A DNA stretch of 64,000 nt from Clostridium_AM sp900759715 (GCA_900759715.1 CAAEXF010000054.1:1-64000), one strand, 5' to 3'. Numbered from the stretch's first letter, positions 25,711 through 35,937 are shown. The notes: generated by a model not told the origin, from the sequence alone. Made by a program: numbers and translations.

Positions 25711-26331
25711 TTATTCTATATTTAAATTTTCAATAACAGCTACACATAAACCGTCAAATTCCATTTTCTCTATTTCTTCTAAGCTTCCGCCAATAATTTT
25801 TTCATCCTCATAAGAAAGATTTTGTCCTACATATATGTTTGCTCTAATATTTTTTTCTTTTAGCAAACTACACATATAAGAAGGTGAATGCTTACTGTCA
25901 GTTAACCATATGGAAATTTTATTTTCTTCTACAATTTGATGAAAATTTTGCTCTCTACCATGAAGGCTTCCTAAAAAAACTCCATGCCAGCTTTTGCCTA
26001 GCTTAGCCATCATATACTGAAAAGAACTTAGTCCCGGAATTACTTCAATATTTCCCAAGTAATTTTTCTTTATATAATCCGTTATTCCATAAAAAAGCGG
26101 ATCTCCCGAGGCTGCAATACCTATGCTTTTGTATTTATCACAATTAATAATGTCAATTACCTCAGCAATTTTATTTACAACAATCTTATTTACATCTATG
26201 AATTCTAAGCTTTCAACAGCTCTTTTAAAACCCACAATTAAATCACATTTACTAAGAGTATCTATTGCCTTAGGCAGTATATACTCTTTACTACCAGGTC
26301 CTATTCCAACAACATAAACTTTTCCACTCAT
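25711..26331 (-). CDS. cbiE: Cobalt-precorrin-7 C5-methyltransferase, CbiE subunit
   Basis: This 206-residue tetrapyrrole methylase starts VYVVGIGPGSKEYILPKA. It contains IAASGDPLFYGITDYI and ending regions typical of CbiE. It methylates C5 and works with CbiT. It lies between cbiD and cbiT with short gaps. Confidence 0.93.
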   Translation of the reverse strand: MSGKVYVVGIGPGSKEYILPKAIDTLSKCDLIVGFKRAVESLEFIDVNKIVVNKIAEVIDIINCDKYKSIGIAASGDPLFYGITDYIKKNYLGNIEVIPGLSSFQYMMAKLGKSWHGVFLGSLHGREQNFHQIVEENKISIWLTDSKHSPSYMCSLLKEKNIRANIYVGQNLSYEDEKIIGGSLEEIEKMEFDGLCVAVIENLNIE

Positions 26332-26355
26332 ATTACTTTATAACTCCTTATTTAC

Positions 26356-27432
26356 TTACAGGCTGCTATAAAGTACTCCTCGTTCCATTGAGTACATAAT
26401 AACATCTGCCTCTATAGTGTTATATGTAAACTGTTCAATTCTCTGTTTAACCTTAACGCCTATATTTCTGTATAGCTCTTCATACCCATCGCCCAGAAGT
26501 TTTACAGCTCCTTCAGTAGTCTCTTCATTGTACACCTTTTGCACAAGTTCCGTATTAGCTCCCATCAATGCCAGCTCTAGCGCTAAAGTCTCCAATCTTA
26601 CATCACAAACCCTGCTATGAGTATTGAAACATCCTGAAGCAATTTTACAAAGCTTACCTATATGTCCTACCATCAATATTTTATTAATTTTTTTATCCAT
26701 GCAGCAATTTAAAGTAAATCCAACATAGTTAGACATTATTACCATTTTACTCTTATCTAGCCCCAGCTTATTTGCCATGTTTTCTCCCATATTACCAAAT
26801 AAGAGTATTAGGTCCTCACATCCTTGAGCTATTTTCTGATTCACCTCAAGCTCTACAGATTTTATTAGTGCCTCTTCAGACATAGGCATTACTATACCTG
26901 TAGTTCCAAGGATAGATATTCCACCTTGTATATTAAGTCTCGGATTAAAGGTCTTCTTAGCTATCTCTTCGCCTTTTGGTACAAATATAGTTATTTCAAT
27001 TCCCATTTCCTTTGGCAGAACTTCTTTTACTTCCTTCTCAATCATAGATCTTGGCACCGGGTTTATAGCAGGCTCTCCTTTTTTTACATAAAGACCGTCA
27101 CTACAAACTACTCCTACTCCTTTACCACCTTTTAGGCTATAACCAGAATCTTTTTTTTCCGCTCTTGCCCATATTTCTAATCCATGAGTAGCATCTGGAT
27201 CATCTCCACCATCTTTTATGACACAACATTCCACATAGTTCTGTCCCTTTTCAATCTTTTCTATTGGGAGTGTAAGTTTTATTCCTTTTGGGGTATCTAT
27301 ATTTATTTCCTTTAAGTTTCCACCAAAACAAAGCATAAAAGTGGCTGCCTTAGCTGCACCTGCTGCGCAAGAACCTGTCGTATATCCACATCTTAACCTT
27401 TTTCCGTCACAATTTACATACATATCTAGCAT
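26356..27432 (-). CDS. cbiD: Cobalt-precorrin-5B C1-methyltransferase
   Basis: This roughly 358-residue CbiD has the N-terminal RCGYTTGSCAAGAAKAA motif, the mid-protein NPVPRSMIEKEV and ISILGTTGIVMPMSEEA, and a HIGKLCKIASG stretch. It methylates C1 of cobalt-precorrin-5B. I chose the ATG at 27432 after GAAGGTGAAAAT; a start at 27453 would precede that site. It lies between cbiC and cbiE. Confidence 0.94.
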   Translation of the reverse strand: MLDMYVNCDGKRLRCGYTTGSCAAGAAKAATFMLCFGGNLKEINIDTPKGIKLTLPIEKIEKGQNYVECCVIKDGGDDPDATHGLEIWARAEKKDSGYSLKGGKGVGVVCSDGLYVKKGEPAINPVPRSMIEKEVKEVLPKEMGIEITIFVPKGEEIAKKTFNPRLNIQGGISILGTTGIVMPMSEEALIKSVELEVNQKIAQGCEDLILLFGNMGENMANKLGLDKSKMVIMSNYVGFTLNCCMDKKINKILMVGHIGKLCKIASGCFNTHSRVCDVRLETLALELALMGANTELVQKVYNEETTEGAVKLLGDGYEELYRNIGVKVKQRIEQFTYNTIEADVIMYSMERGVLYSSL

Positions 27433-27464
27433 ATTTTCACCTTCTATCTCCAAGAGATTTTTTC

Positions 27465-28088
27465 TTATCTAGTGATCATATACATAAGAGCATTTACAAT
27501 AGCAGCAGCTATATTGCTTCCACCTTTTCTTCCTCTTACAGTAATCATAGGAATTTCTAACTTTTCTATTTCCTCTTTTGACTCAGCTGCTCCTACAAAT
27601 CCAACCGGCGCACCAATTATAAACTTAGGATTGGCTTTTCCTTCTAAGGTTAACTCTTTAAGTTTAAATAATGCAGTAGGCGCATTTCCAAATACAAAGA
27701 ATTCTACACCTTCCTCTACAGCTTTTTCCACAGCTGCCATAGAGCGAGTTATTCCTTTTTCTTTAGCAGTTTGTGCTATGTCTTCTCTAGATACAAAGCA
27801 CTCTACTTTACAATTTAATTTGCTTAATACCCCTTTGTTTATTCCTGAGGCAGCCATATTAGTATCTGTATATATAGTTACTCCTTTTCTTAGAAGCTCC
27901 AAGGCACTAGCTATAGCTCCATCTCTGATATATGTTAAATTCTTCAATTCAAAATCTGCAGTAGTATGTATAACTCTTTTAATTATAAGAAGCTCTTCCT
28001 CAGAGAAATTATGCTCACCCATTTCTTCTCCAATTATCTCAAAGCTCTTTTTTTCTATATCCATAGGAACCTTTATATAATCCATCAT
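27465..28088 (-). CDS. cbiC: Cobalt-precorrin-8 methylmutase
   Basis: This 207-residue CobH/CbiC moves the methyl group from C11 to C12 to form cobyrinic acid. It contains VIHTTADFE, with the conserved catalytic His, IYTDTNMAASGINK and a C-terminal GAPVGFVGAAESKE followed by RGRKGGSNIAAAIVNAL. The start ATG follows GGGAGAAAGAT. It precedes cbiD by 32 bp. Confidence 0.95.
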   Translation of the reverse strand: MMDYIKVPMDIEKKSFEIIGEEMGEHNFSEEELLIIKRVIHTTADFELKNLTYIRDGAIASALELLRKGVTIYTDTNMAASGINKGVLSKLNCKVECFVSREDIAQTAKEKGITRSMAAVEKAVEEGVEFFVFGNAPTALFKLKELTLEGKANPKFIIGAPVGFVGAAESKEEIEKLEIPMITVRGRKGGSNIAAAIVNALMYMITR

Positions 28089-28107
28089 ATCTTTCTCCCT
28101 TTTATCA

Positions 28108-29187
28108 CTACTTCTTTTCCCTAATATCTACATAACATTCTTTGTTTAAAGCCGCCTCTTCAAAGGTTGCCATGTTGTCCATAGTACATAATGCAGCCTC
28201 AATAATATTAAATGCTAGAGGACATCCACTTCCCTCTCCAAGTCTCATTCGTAAATTAAGCATTGGATTTAATTCAAGTTCCTGCATCATATATGCAGCT
28301 CCCGGTTCTGCTGAAAGATGGGAAGGGAATATAAAATCTCTGACATTATTGTTTAATTTATTTGCACATAGTGCTGCAGCTGAGGATATAAATCCATCAA
28401 TTACAATTGGTATCCTATTTTTAGCTGCTCCTAAAAAACATCCACAAAGGCCAGCAATATCTAATCCTCCAACCTTCGATAAAATATCTATAATATCATC
28501 TCTATCAGGACTGTTTGTTTCTATTGCTCTTTGAACCACACTTTTTTTAATTATTAATTGTTCTTCTGTAAGTCCCGAACCTTTTCCTACTACAACCTCT
28601 GGAGAAATTCCTGATAACACACTAAAAACTGCTGCACTGGTAGTAGTGTTACCAACTCCCATTTCACCTGTACCTAAAAGATTGTAACCTTCCTTTACTA
28701 AGTTATCTACAATTTCTATTCCAGCCTCTATTGCTTGAATTGCTTGCTCTCTTGTCATTGCAGGCTCTTTAGCAATATTGTTAGTGCCATACATTACTTT
28801 TTTATTTATTATTTTAGGATGATTAAAGTCTTCCTTTACCCCAATATCCACAACAGTAATATTCGCATTTACATATTTAGCTAAGACACATACACCAGTT
28901 ATACCTTTAGTAAAGTTGTTAGTAACCGTTACTGTTGTATCTTGTGTATTGTTACTCACTCCTTCTTCATAAACACCATTATCAGCACACATTATTACTA
29001 CAGTTTTCTTATTTATTTTATTATGAATTTTTCCTGTAATACCAGCCATTTTTGCAGCTATTTCTTCTAATTCACCTAAGCTTCCTATAGGCTTAGTAAG
29101 GTTGTCCAATCTATCCCATGCCTTTTTAATAGCTTCTTTATCTGCTGACTTTATACATTTTAAGGTTTCACCAAGTAGCATTCCCAT
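28108..29187 (-). CDS. cobT: Nicotinate-nucleotide-dimethylbenzimidazole phosphoribosyltransferase
   Basis: This 359-residue CobT activates the lower-ligand base as its alpha-ribotide. Motifs include LTKPIGSLGELEEIAAKMAGI, VIMCADNGVYEEGVS, NLLGTGEMGVGNTTTSAAV and the catalytic Glu region SHLSAEPGAAYMM. No gene for making dimethylbenzimidazole (bluB or bza) is in the window, so the base may come from elsewhere. The start follows GGGGGAGAAGC. Confidence 0.95.
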   Translation of the reverse strand: MGMLLGETLKCIKSADKEAIKKAWDRLDNLTKPIGSLGELEEIAAKMAGITGKIHNKINKKTVVIMCADNGVYEEGVSNNTQDTTVTVTNNFTKGITGVCVLAKYVNANITVVDIGVKEDFNHPKIINKKVMYGTNNIAKEPAMTREQAIQAIEAGIEIVDNLVKEGYNLLGTGEMGVGNTTTSAAVFSVLSGISPEVVVGKGSGLTEEQLIIKKSVVQRAIETNSPDRDDIIDILSKVGGLDIAGLCGCFLGAAKNRIPIVIDGFISSAAALCANKLNNNVRDFIFPSHLSAEPGAAYMMQELELNPMLNLRMRLGEGSGCPLAFNIIEAALCTMDNMATFEEAALNKECYVDIREKK

Positions 29188-29232
29188 GCTTCTCCCCCTT
29201 TGCTTATCCTAACACAACAATAAGTGCCAATT

Positions 29233-30561
29233 CTAAAATCTATCTAATAAACTTTTAATCATTTTCATATTTCCAAAGAAATGAACATGCCCATAGGCCC
29301 CTAATGTGTTATTTTTTGCATATCCACAATTCCATGTTTTTAGGGAGCCATCATAAGCCTCTTTTATTAATCCGTAAATTTTTTCTTCTTCTAAACTTAC
29401 ATAGGACTTATGAAACTCGTGACAGTTTATTTCTAACCCAGTAGGCAAAACATCATTTTCTTTTTCAACCTTCAGCTTTGCATATCCAAAGTTCTGAAGT
29501 TTTTTAGTCATATAAGCATGTCCTGTTAAAAAACCTACTGCTTCAAATACATTTTTACTATCTGTATCTTCTATGCCACTGGTAAGATACATTAATCCAC
29601 CACATTCAGCATAACAACCTAGTCCACTTTCCAATCTTTCTCTTATGCTTCTAAGCATAGATTTATTGTTGCTTAATTCTTTTATAAATACTTCAGGATA
29701 GCCTCCACCTATGTACAAAAAGTCTATATTTTCCGGTAATTCTCTATCCTTTAGTGGACTAAAATAGATAACTTCTCCTGTTTCTTCTAAAAGCTCAATA
29801 TTTTCCCTATAATAAAAGCTAAATGCTTTGTCATAAGGTACCGCTATTCGTATACTTTTATTTTCAATATGAAAGTTATCTCTGTACTTTTCTGTTTCCT
29901 TAAAATATTTTAATAATTCTTCTACATTAACATGTTTTAATATTAATTCACTGCATAACTCTATTTTCTCATTTAAATCCTCTATTTCGCTGCTTTGAAC
30001 AAGACCTAAATGTCTGCTCTTTAATGCAAGCTTTTCATCTTTAGGCACATACCCAAAAACCTTAGTGTTACAATTTTTTTCAACTGCAGCCTTTAATAGC
30101 TTGTAATAACTCTCACTAATACTATTAAATACAACTCCAACTATATTATTTTTTTCAAAATTTAATATTCCATTAATTTCAGCACACAGTGTAGTACTCT
30201 GTGCTTTTGGTGTTATGATAAGCAGTACTGGAAGGTTTAAAACCTTGGATACATGTGCAGTAGAATACATCGAGTCTATTCCCTTACCATCATAAAAACC
30301 CATAACTCCTTCTACTACTCCAATGTCTCCTGTACCTCTAGAAAAGGAGGCCTTTACCCCCTCTTCCCCCATAAGGTACAAGTCTAAGTTTCTTGAAGGT
30401 TTTCCTGTTATATAACTGTGGAAAGCTGGATCAATATAATCTGGTCCTACTTTGTATCCTTGAACATCAAAGCCTTTCTTCATCAAAGCTTTCATAAGTC
30501 CTAGTGTTATTGTAGTTTTTCCTCCACCACTGCTATTCGAGGATATGACTAAGCTTCTCAA
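29233..30561 (-). CDS. cbiA: Cobyrinic acid a,c-diamide synthase
   Basis: This roughly 442-residue ATP- and glutamine-dependent amidase has an N-terminal P-loop domain (SSNSSGGGKTTITLGLM, about residues 6-22; then GYKVGPDYIDPAFH) and a C-terminal class-I glutaminase-like domain with nucleophile CYAECGGLMYL. It amidates the a and c carboxylates. I chose the TTG at 30561, nine bases after AGAGG; an in-frame ATG at 30621 would add 20 unlikely residues. It lies after hemL. Confidence 0.93.
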   Translation of the reverse strand: MRSLVISSNSSGGGKTTITLGLMKALMKKGFDVQGYKVGPDYIDPAFHSYITGKPSRNLDLYLMGEEGVKASFSRGTGDIGVVEGVMGFYDGKGIDSMYSTAHVSKVLNLPVLLIITPKAQSTTLCAEINGILNFEKNNIVGVVFNSISESYYKLLKAAVEKNCNTKVFGYVPKDEKLALKSRHLGLVQSSEIEDLNEKIELCSELILKHVNVEELLKYFKETEKYRDNFHIENKSIRIAVPYDKAFSFYYRENIELLEETGEVIYFSPLKDRELPENIDFLYIGGGYPEVFIKELSNNKSMLRSIRERLESGLGCYAECGGLMYLTSGIEDTDSKNVFEAVGFLTGHAYMTKKLQNFGYAKLKVEKENDVLPTGLEINCHEFHKSYVSLEEEKIYGLIKEAYDGSLKTWNCGYAKNNTLGAYGHVHFFGNMKMIKSLLDRF

Positions 30562-30653
30562 ACCACATCGCCTCTTTCCGCAGTATTTTTCTGTGGCATC
30601 TTCAAGAAAATAACTAGTCAATATACTAGTCTATTTTCTTTCAGATGCCTAAA

Positions 30654-31922
30654 TTAAAATTTTCTCATTAAATCTATATATTTTTCTATGTCTTCTTCTG
30701 TGTGTCTTACACCTATGAACATAGCTTCAAATTGCGCTGGTGACATAAACATTCCACCTTTTAGCATATGTTCGAAGAATCTTCCGTATAATTTAGTATC
30801 ACTAGCTTTTGCTTGTTTGAAGTTAGCAACTTCTCCACCTTCGTTAATGAACATTGTCATCATGTTTACACGTCTGTTTATAACCAAAGGAAGACCTTTT
30901 TCCTTAGCTACTTCTTCTGCTCCCTTTTGAAGTTTTTCAGCTATTTTATCCATGTACTCATAGTAGTGTGGATTGCTGTGAAGCTTTGTAAGTGTTGCAT
31001 ATCCAGCTGCCATAACTAATGGGTTTCCAGACATAGTTCCTGCCTGATAAACTGGTCCCATAGGTGCTAGCTGTTCCATTAGGTCTCTTCTTCCACCGTA
31101 AGCACCGGATGGAAGTCCGCCGCCCATAATTTTAGCGAAAGTTGATAAATCAGGTTTTACTCCATATAAGCTTTGTGCTCCTTTATAAGCAACTCTAAAT
31201 CCAGTCATAACCTCATCGAATATTAAGATAGTTCCATATTTTGTACAGATTTCTCTTAAATCTTCTAGGAATTTCTTATGAGCTGGCACAACACCCATGT
31301 TTCCTGCTATTGGCTCGATAATAACTGCTGCTATATCTTCACCGTATTTTTCGAAAAGCTCTTTTACGCTTTCAATGTCATTGTATTGAGCAATTAGTGT
31401 ATTTTCTATGCTTCCCTTTGGTACTCCTGGTGAACCTGGTATGTTTGCTGTAAGCACTCCTGAACCAGCTTCTACTAAGAATCCATCAAAGTGTCCATGG
31501 TAACAACCTGCGAATTTTATGATTCTATCTCTTTTAGTACACCCTCTTGCAAGCTTTATAGCACTCATAGTAGCTTCTGTACCTGAGTTTACCATTCTGA
31601 TCATATCTACATTGTCTATTGTAGTGCAGATATGTTTTGCTAATTTTAATTCAAGTTCTGTAGGTGCTCCGAAAGCTATTGCATTTTCTGCTGTATCTTT
31701 TATTGCTTTTACTACATCTTCATCACAGTGTCCAAGTATCATAGGGCCCCATGCTCCAATGAAGTCTACATATTCTTTTCCATCTTCATCGAATATGTGA
31801 GCTCCTACTCCTTTTTTGATTACAGGTGGTTTTGTTTCTAATCCTACGTATGCTCTAACTGGGCTGTTTACCCCACCTGGCATGTATATATTGGACTCAT
31901 TAAATATATCTAAACTTGACAT
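30654..31922 (-). CDS. hemL: Glutamate-1-semialdehyde 2,1-aminomutase
   Basis: This 422-residue class III aminotransferase forms 5-aminolevulinate from glutamate-1-semialdehyde. The motifs NSGTEATMSAIKLARG, GCYHGHFDGFLV, IFDEVMTGFRV and the PLP lysine in FAKIMGGGLPSGAYGG are all present, and the length is normal. It follows hemB in the cluster, so ALA synthesis is under the same cobalamin-responsive leader as the corrin genes. Confidence 0.96.
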   Translation of the reverse strand: MSSLDIFNESNIYMPGGVNSPVRAYVGLETKPPVIKKGVGAHIFDEDGKEYVDFIGAWGPMILGHCDEDVVKAIKDTAENAIAFGAPTELELKLAKHICTTIDNVDMIRMVNSGTEATMSAIKLARGCTKRDRIIKFAGCYHGHFDGFLVEAGSGVLTANIPGSPGVPKGSIENTLIAQYNDIESVKELFEKYGEDIAAVIIEPIAGNMGVVPAHKKFLEDLREICTKYGTILIFDEVMTGFRVAYKGAQSLYGVKPDLSTFAKIMGGGLPSGAYGGRRDLMEQLAPMGPVYQAGTMSGNPLVMAAGYATLTKLHSNPHYYEYMDKIAEKLQKGAEEVAKEKGLPLVINRRVNMMTMFINEGGEVANFKQAKASDTKLYGRFFEHMLKGGMFMSPAQFEAMFIGVRHTEEDIEKYIDLMRKF

Positions 31923-31940
31923 TATTTTCGCCTCCGTAAA

Positions 31941-32912
31941 TTACATTTGTTCTCTAATCCATCTAGCTGCTTCTATAGCATAATAAGTTATGATCATTTT
32001 TGCTCCTGCTCTCTTTATTGATGTTAGCATCTCTAAAGCAACTCTCTTTTCATCTATAAGTCCTGCTTTAGCTGCAGCTTTAACCATAGCATATTCACCA
32101 CTTACATTATAAGCAGCTATTGGTACATCAAATCTATCTCTAGCCATTCTTATTACATCTAAATAAGGCATTGCTGGCTTAACCATTATAATATCTGCTC
32201 CCTCATCTATGTCATCCTCAATCTCAAGCATAGCCTCTCTTGAATTAGCTGGGTCCATTTGATAAGTTTTTCTGTCTCCAAATTGAGGAGCTGAATCTGC
32301 TGCTTCTCTAAAAGGACCATAAAAAGCTGAACAATACTTAGCACTATAAGCCATAATAGGAACGTTCTTGTAGCCATTCTCGTCTAAAATTGTTCTTATA
32401 GCATCTATTCTTCCATCCATCATATCAGAAGGTGCTATCATATCTGCTCCTGCCTTAGCATGAGATAATGCTATTTTAGCCATGTATTCTAAAGTTTCAT
32501 CATTATCTACATCTTCACCGTGGATTATTCCACAATGTCCGTGACTTGTGTATTCACACATGCAAACATCTGTAATAACATAGATATTCTTATCAATTTC
32601 CTTTATTTTTCTTATAGCCTTTTGTATTATTCCATTCTCATCATAAGCTCCGCTTCCACATTCATCTTTATGCTCAGGAATTCCAAATAATATTACACTT
32701 TTAACTCCTACTTCTCTCATTTCTTCTACTACTTCTTGTAATCTGTCTACAGAGAGATGATAGTTTCCTGGTAGAGATGAAATTTCTCTTTTAATATTTG
32801 TTCCTTCTACTGCAAATAAAGGATATATAAAATCTGATGGATCAACTATAGTTTCTCTCACCATAGATCTTACAACTTCGTTTTGTCTAAGTCTTCTGTG
32901 TCTTCTAAACAT
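31941..32912 (-). CDS. hemB: Porphobilinogen synthase (delta-aminolevulinate dehydratase)
   Basis: This 323-residue HemB condenses two ALA. The metal site region VITDVCMCEYTSHGHCG carries three Cys, as in zinc-dependent enzymes. The active-site lysines are in MAYSAKYCSAFYGPFREAADS and the C-terminal MVKPAMPYLD...YNVSGEYAMVKAA region. It is between the cobA-hemD fusion and hemL. Confidence 0.96.
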   Translation of the reverse strand: MFRRHRRLRQNEVVRSMVRETIVDPSDFIYPLFAVEGTNIKREISSLPGNYHLSVDRLQEVVEEMREVGVKSVILFGIPEHKDECGSGAYDENGIIQKAIRKIKEIDKNIYVITDVCMCEYTSHGHCGIIHGEDVDNDETLEYMAKIALSHAKAGADMIAPSDMMDGRIDAIRTILDENGYKNVPIMAYSAKYCSAFYGPFREAADSAPQFGDRKTYQMDPANSREAMLEIEDDIDEGADIIMVKPAMPYLDVIRMARDRFDVPIAAYNVSGEYAMVKAAAKAGLIDEKRVALEMLTSIKRAGAKMIITYYAIEAARWIREQM

Positions 32913-32951
32913 AATAAATTACCTCTTTTCTATTTTTTAATCATTTAAATT

Positions 32952-34409
32952 TTATTTTTTGATTAGCTCATTAATAACTCCATCAGTTGTATACTCACTA
33001 CAAACTGAATAACTTATTCCATGTTTCTCTAACTCATTACCTGTTATAGGCCCTATAGAAATAACATTTCTTTCTTTTATAGAGTCTAATCCTACAAGTT
33101 CAATCATATTTCTTACTGTAGTAGGACTAGTAAATACCACTGTATCTACATCTTCAAAACAACTTTTGTCAATCAAATCACCTATTACCGTTTCATAGGT
33201 GTAACATTCATCTACTATGCATCCAGCTTCTTTTAATACATCTGCTAAATAAGGTCTTGCTTGTTTTGATCTCGGCAGAAATACTTTGTCACCTGGCTTT
33301 ACAAAATTTTTCATTTTATCAAATAAGCTTTCAGCTACAAACTTTTCTGCTACAATTTTAGGAATAATTCCTCTTGCTTTAATAGCCTTTTCTGTAGCAG
33401 GCCCTATAGCCGCAAAAGTTCCATTTATTCTTCTTATATCGTAGCCTTTATCAACTAACTGATCAAAGAAGCTGTTTACTCCATTAACACTTGTAAAAAC
33501 TATGTAATCATAATTTGGAAGCTTATCTAAATGCTGATTCATATTTTCTGAAGTAAACCTTATCTTTATTGAATTTATTTCTGTAACCTGTGCACCTAAA
33601 TCTATTAATCTTTCTCTTATCTCAGCAGATTGCTCCTTTGACCGTGTAATACATATATTCCTTCCAAATAGCGGCTTTTTCTCATACCAATTTAATTCAT
33701 CATTAAACTTAACTACTTCACCTACAACTATTATGCATGGTGAGTGTAGTCCAGCTTCTACAGCTCTCTCCTGTATGTCTTTTAAAGTACTGACTACTTT
33801 TCTCTGTCTAGCAGTAGTTCCTCTCATTACAACTGCACATGGCGTATTCTCATCCATTCCACATTTTACTAGGTTTTCAGAAATTACTCCTAGATTTTCA
33901 AATCCCATTAAAAATATAAGGGTTCCTCCTACATGTGCCGCTGCATCCCAATTTATATTTAATTTTGCAGCACTCTTTCCTGTGAATACATGAAAACTTT
34001 GCGCTATTTTTCTATGAGTTACAGGTATTCCTCCATAGTTTAGTACGGATATTGGAGAAGTAATTCCAGGTACAACTTCAAACTCTATATCTTCTTCTAT
34101 AAGTCTTAAAGCTTCTTCTCCACCTCTGCCAAATATGTATGGGTCTCCACCTTTAATTCTTCCAACAATATGGCCTTCTTTAGCCAACTGAACTAACATT
34201 TCATTTATTTCATCTTGAGTTTTATAATGACATCCTGGTTCTTTACCACAATAATATATCTTACACTTTTCATCTAAATACTTTAAAACACCTGTTCCTG
34301 ACAATCTGTCATACATTACTGCAGTACATTCTTTTAATTTTCTAATTGCTTTTAAGGTTATAAGCTCTTCATCCCCAGGTCCAGCCCCAATAAGATAAAC
34401 CTTACCCAT
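32952..34409 (-). CDS. cobA-hemD: Fused uroporphyrinogen-III C-methyltransferase / uroporphyrinogen-III synthase
   Basis: This 485-residue two-domain protein has an N-terminal SUMT (about 1-240): KVYLIGAGPGDEELITLKA, GRIKGGDPYIFGRGGEEAL and GIPVTHR. The C-terminal half (about 250-485) is HemD: RNICITRSKEQSAEIRERL, FTSVNGVNSFFDQ and FTSPTTVRNMIEL. One polypeptide therefore closes the ring and makes precorrin-2. This fusion is typical of clostridia and related bacteria. The start ATG at 34409 follows AGGAGG in AGGAGGAACTGAAA. Confidence 0.95.
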   Translation of the reverse strand: MGKVYLIGAGPGDEELITLKAIRKLKECTAVMYDRLSGTGVLKYLDEKCKIYYCGKEPGCHYKTQDEINEMLVQLAKEGHIVGRIKGGDPYIFGRGGEEALRLIEEDIEFEVVPGITSPISVLNYGGIPVTHRKIAQSFHVFTGKSAAKLNINWDAAAHVGGTLIFLMGFENLGVISENLVKCGMDENTPCAVVMRGTTARQRKVVSTLKDIQERAVEAGLHSPCIIVVGEVVKFNDELNWYEKKPLFGRNICITRSKEQSAEIRERLIDLGAQVTEINSIKIRFTSENMNQHLDKLPNYDYIVFTSVNGVNSFFDQLVDKGYDIRRINGTFAAIGPATEKAIKARGIIPKIVAEKFVAESLFDKMKNFVKPGDKVFLPRSKQARPYLADVLKEAGCIVDECYTYETVIGDLIDKSCFEDVDTVVFTSPTTVRNMIELVGLDSIKERNVISIGPITGNELEKHGISYSVCSEYTTDGVINELIKK

Positions 34410-34421
34410 TTTCAGTTCCTC

Positions 34422-35294
34422 CTATGCATTCAATATTTTTTCAGCCAATTGTTTGCCAAGATCTATATAATTTTCTTTGTTTCCGCTTATATCTTTTTTA
34501 ATTAGTTTCTGTCCCACTTGAAATATTCCTATTATATTCATTATATTTCCTTCTAATTCTGCATAGGCCCCTATAGTCGAGTGGCAATCTCCACCTAAGG
34601 TTCTCATAAAACTTCTTTCTGCTTCTACACATATTCTAGCTTCTTCACATTCAAGCTTTTTAAACACTTCTCCATTTATACTATTTTTCTTAACTTCAAT
34701 TCCTAGAGCTCCCTGACCTACTGCTGGAATTATTCCATCTACTGCAAAATAATCAGTAATTATATTTTCCATGCCCAATCTCTTAAGACCTGCAGCGGCT
34801 AATATTATTCCATCTAGATTTTCTCTTTCTATTTTATCTATTCTAGTTTGAACATTTCCTCTTATAGGCACTATCTCTAAATCTGGTCTTAAAAGTTTAA
34901 GTTGAGCAGCCCTTCTATTGCTGCTTGTACCTACTCTTGCTCCTTTTCGCAATTCTGTAAAATATACTCCATTCATAGAAACAAATACATCTCTTACATC
35001 TTCTCTTACAGGTATTGCAACTATTTCAAACATCTCAGGTACTTCAAATGGTACGTCTTTCATACTGTGAACTGCTGCATCTGCTTCTCCTTCAAGAAGA
35101 GCCATTTCAATTTCTTTGACAAAAAGGCCTTTTCCACCTATCTTGTTTAATGCTACATCAAGTCTTTTATCCCCAATAGTCTCTATAAGAAGTTTTTCAC
35201 TATCTATATTATAGTTTTCTTTTAAAAGCTTCATTATGCTTTCTGTTTGAACCTGGGCCAACCTACTTCTACGGGTTGCAATTCTTAGCTTCAA
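34422..35294 (-). CDS. hemC: Hydroxymethylbilane synthase (porphobilinogen deaminase)
   Basis: This roughly 290-residue HemC joins four porphobilinogens. It starts LRIATRRSRLAQVQTE. The catalytic Asp region is DGIILAAAGLKRLG, and the dipyrromethane cofactor Cys is in RTLGGDCHSTIGAYAE (about residue 238). I chose the TTG at 35294 after AAAGGTGGGATTAATT; an in-frame GTG at 35306 lies inside that site. Confidence 0.95.
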   Translation of the reverse strand: MKLRIATRRSRLAQVQTESIMKLLKENYNIDSEKLLIETIGDKRLDVALNKIGGKGLFVKEIEMALLEGEADAAVHSMKDVPFEVPEMFEIVAIPVREDVRDVFVSMNGVYFTELRKGARVGTSSNRRAAQLKLLRPDLEIVPIRGNVQTRIDKIERENLDGIILAAAGLKRLGMENIITDYFAVDGIIPAVGQGALGIEVKKNSINGEVFKKLECEEARICVEAERSFMRTLGGDCHSTIGAYAELEGNIMNIIGIFQVGQKLIKKDISGNKENYIDLGKQLAEKILNA

Positions 35295-35317
35295 AATTAA
35301 TCCCACCTTTTTATTTG

Positions 35318-35929
35318 TTAGTCCTTAAACAATTGAGTATTTGGATAAAACATTTGAAATACACTCTTTGCCATCCCCTTGTTGTAAAAGAATAGGAAAT
35401 CCTCAGAGCATATAAAATTCATTATTTCATTCTTATTTTCAAAATCCTTTATACTGTTTCTTATAAAAGCTGTAAATGTCACAAAATCATCATATTTTTC
35501 TAATTGATTTTTTATCTTATCAGCTAAAAAAACTGAAGTTTTAGGACTGAAATCATTTATATTAATTCCAAAGGTAATATTTTTAGTACTTCTTTGACAA
35601 GTTGTGATACATAGCCCTTTTTTGGGCGTGCTGCAATCTATATATAATTTATAAAATTCTTCACAGTGATTTCTTATATTTTGGTTTGTCTCTTCGCAGT
35701 TAGTAGCAATTATTACTATATGCTTATCGCTTATGTACTGCTTACTATATTCGCCCTTAATACATTTTAAATTTGGGTAACCGCTCAGTTCATTAAATTC
35801 CTGAGTAAACTCTTTTGAAATTACCCATACTCTGCAGCCTTTTTTAACAAAAGTTCTAGCCTTAGTTAATGCTGCTCTTCCGCCTCCTACGATGAGCACG
35901 TTTATTTTTGGGGATATTAATGATACCAT
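35318..35929 (-). CDS. Precorrin-2 dehydrogenase (Met8/CysG N-terminal type)
   Basis: This roughly 203-residue NAD-dependent dehydrogenase has the Rossmann motif INVLIVGGGRAALTKARTF and converts precorrin-2 to sirohydrochlorin. The mid-region has CSTPKKGLCITTCQRSTKNITFGI, a variant of the usual DNRLFNFTHPAV-type active-site region. The SUMT half found in CysG is absent here because it is fused to HemD instead. The start is uncertain: I chose the ATG at 35929, nine bases after the hemA stop. A longer in-frame ATG at 35980 would overlap hemA. Confidence 0.82.
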   Translation of the reverse strand: MVSLISPKINVLIVGGGRAALTKARTFVKKGCRVWVISKEFTQEFNELSGYPNLKCIKGEYSKQYISDKHIVIIATNCEETNQNIRNHCEEFYKLYIDCSTPKKGLCITTCQRSTKNITFGININDFSPKTSVFLADKIKNQLEKYDDFVTFTAFIRNSIKDFENKNEIMNFICSEDFLFFYNKGMAKSVFQMFYPNTQLFKD

Positions 35930-35937
35930 TGTATAGT

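Noticed and set aside
27472..28080. 202-codon plus-strand frame opposite cbiC
   Set aside because: Exact antisense of a well-supported CbiC gene, without a start signal.
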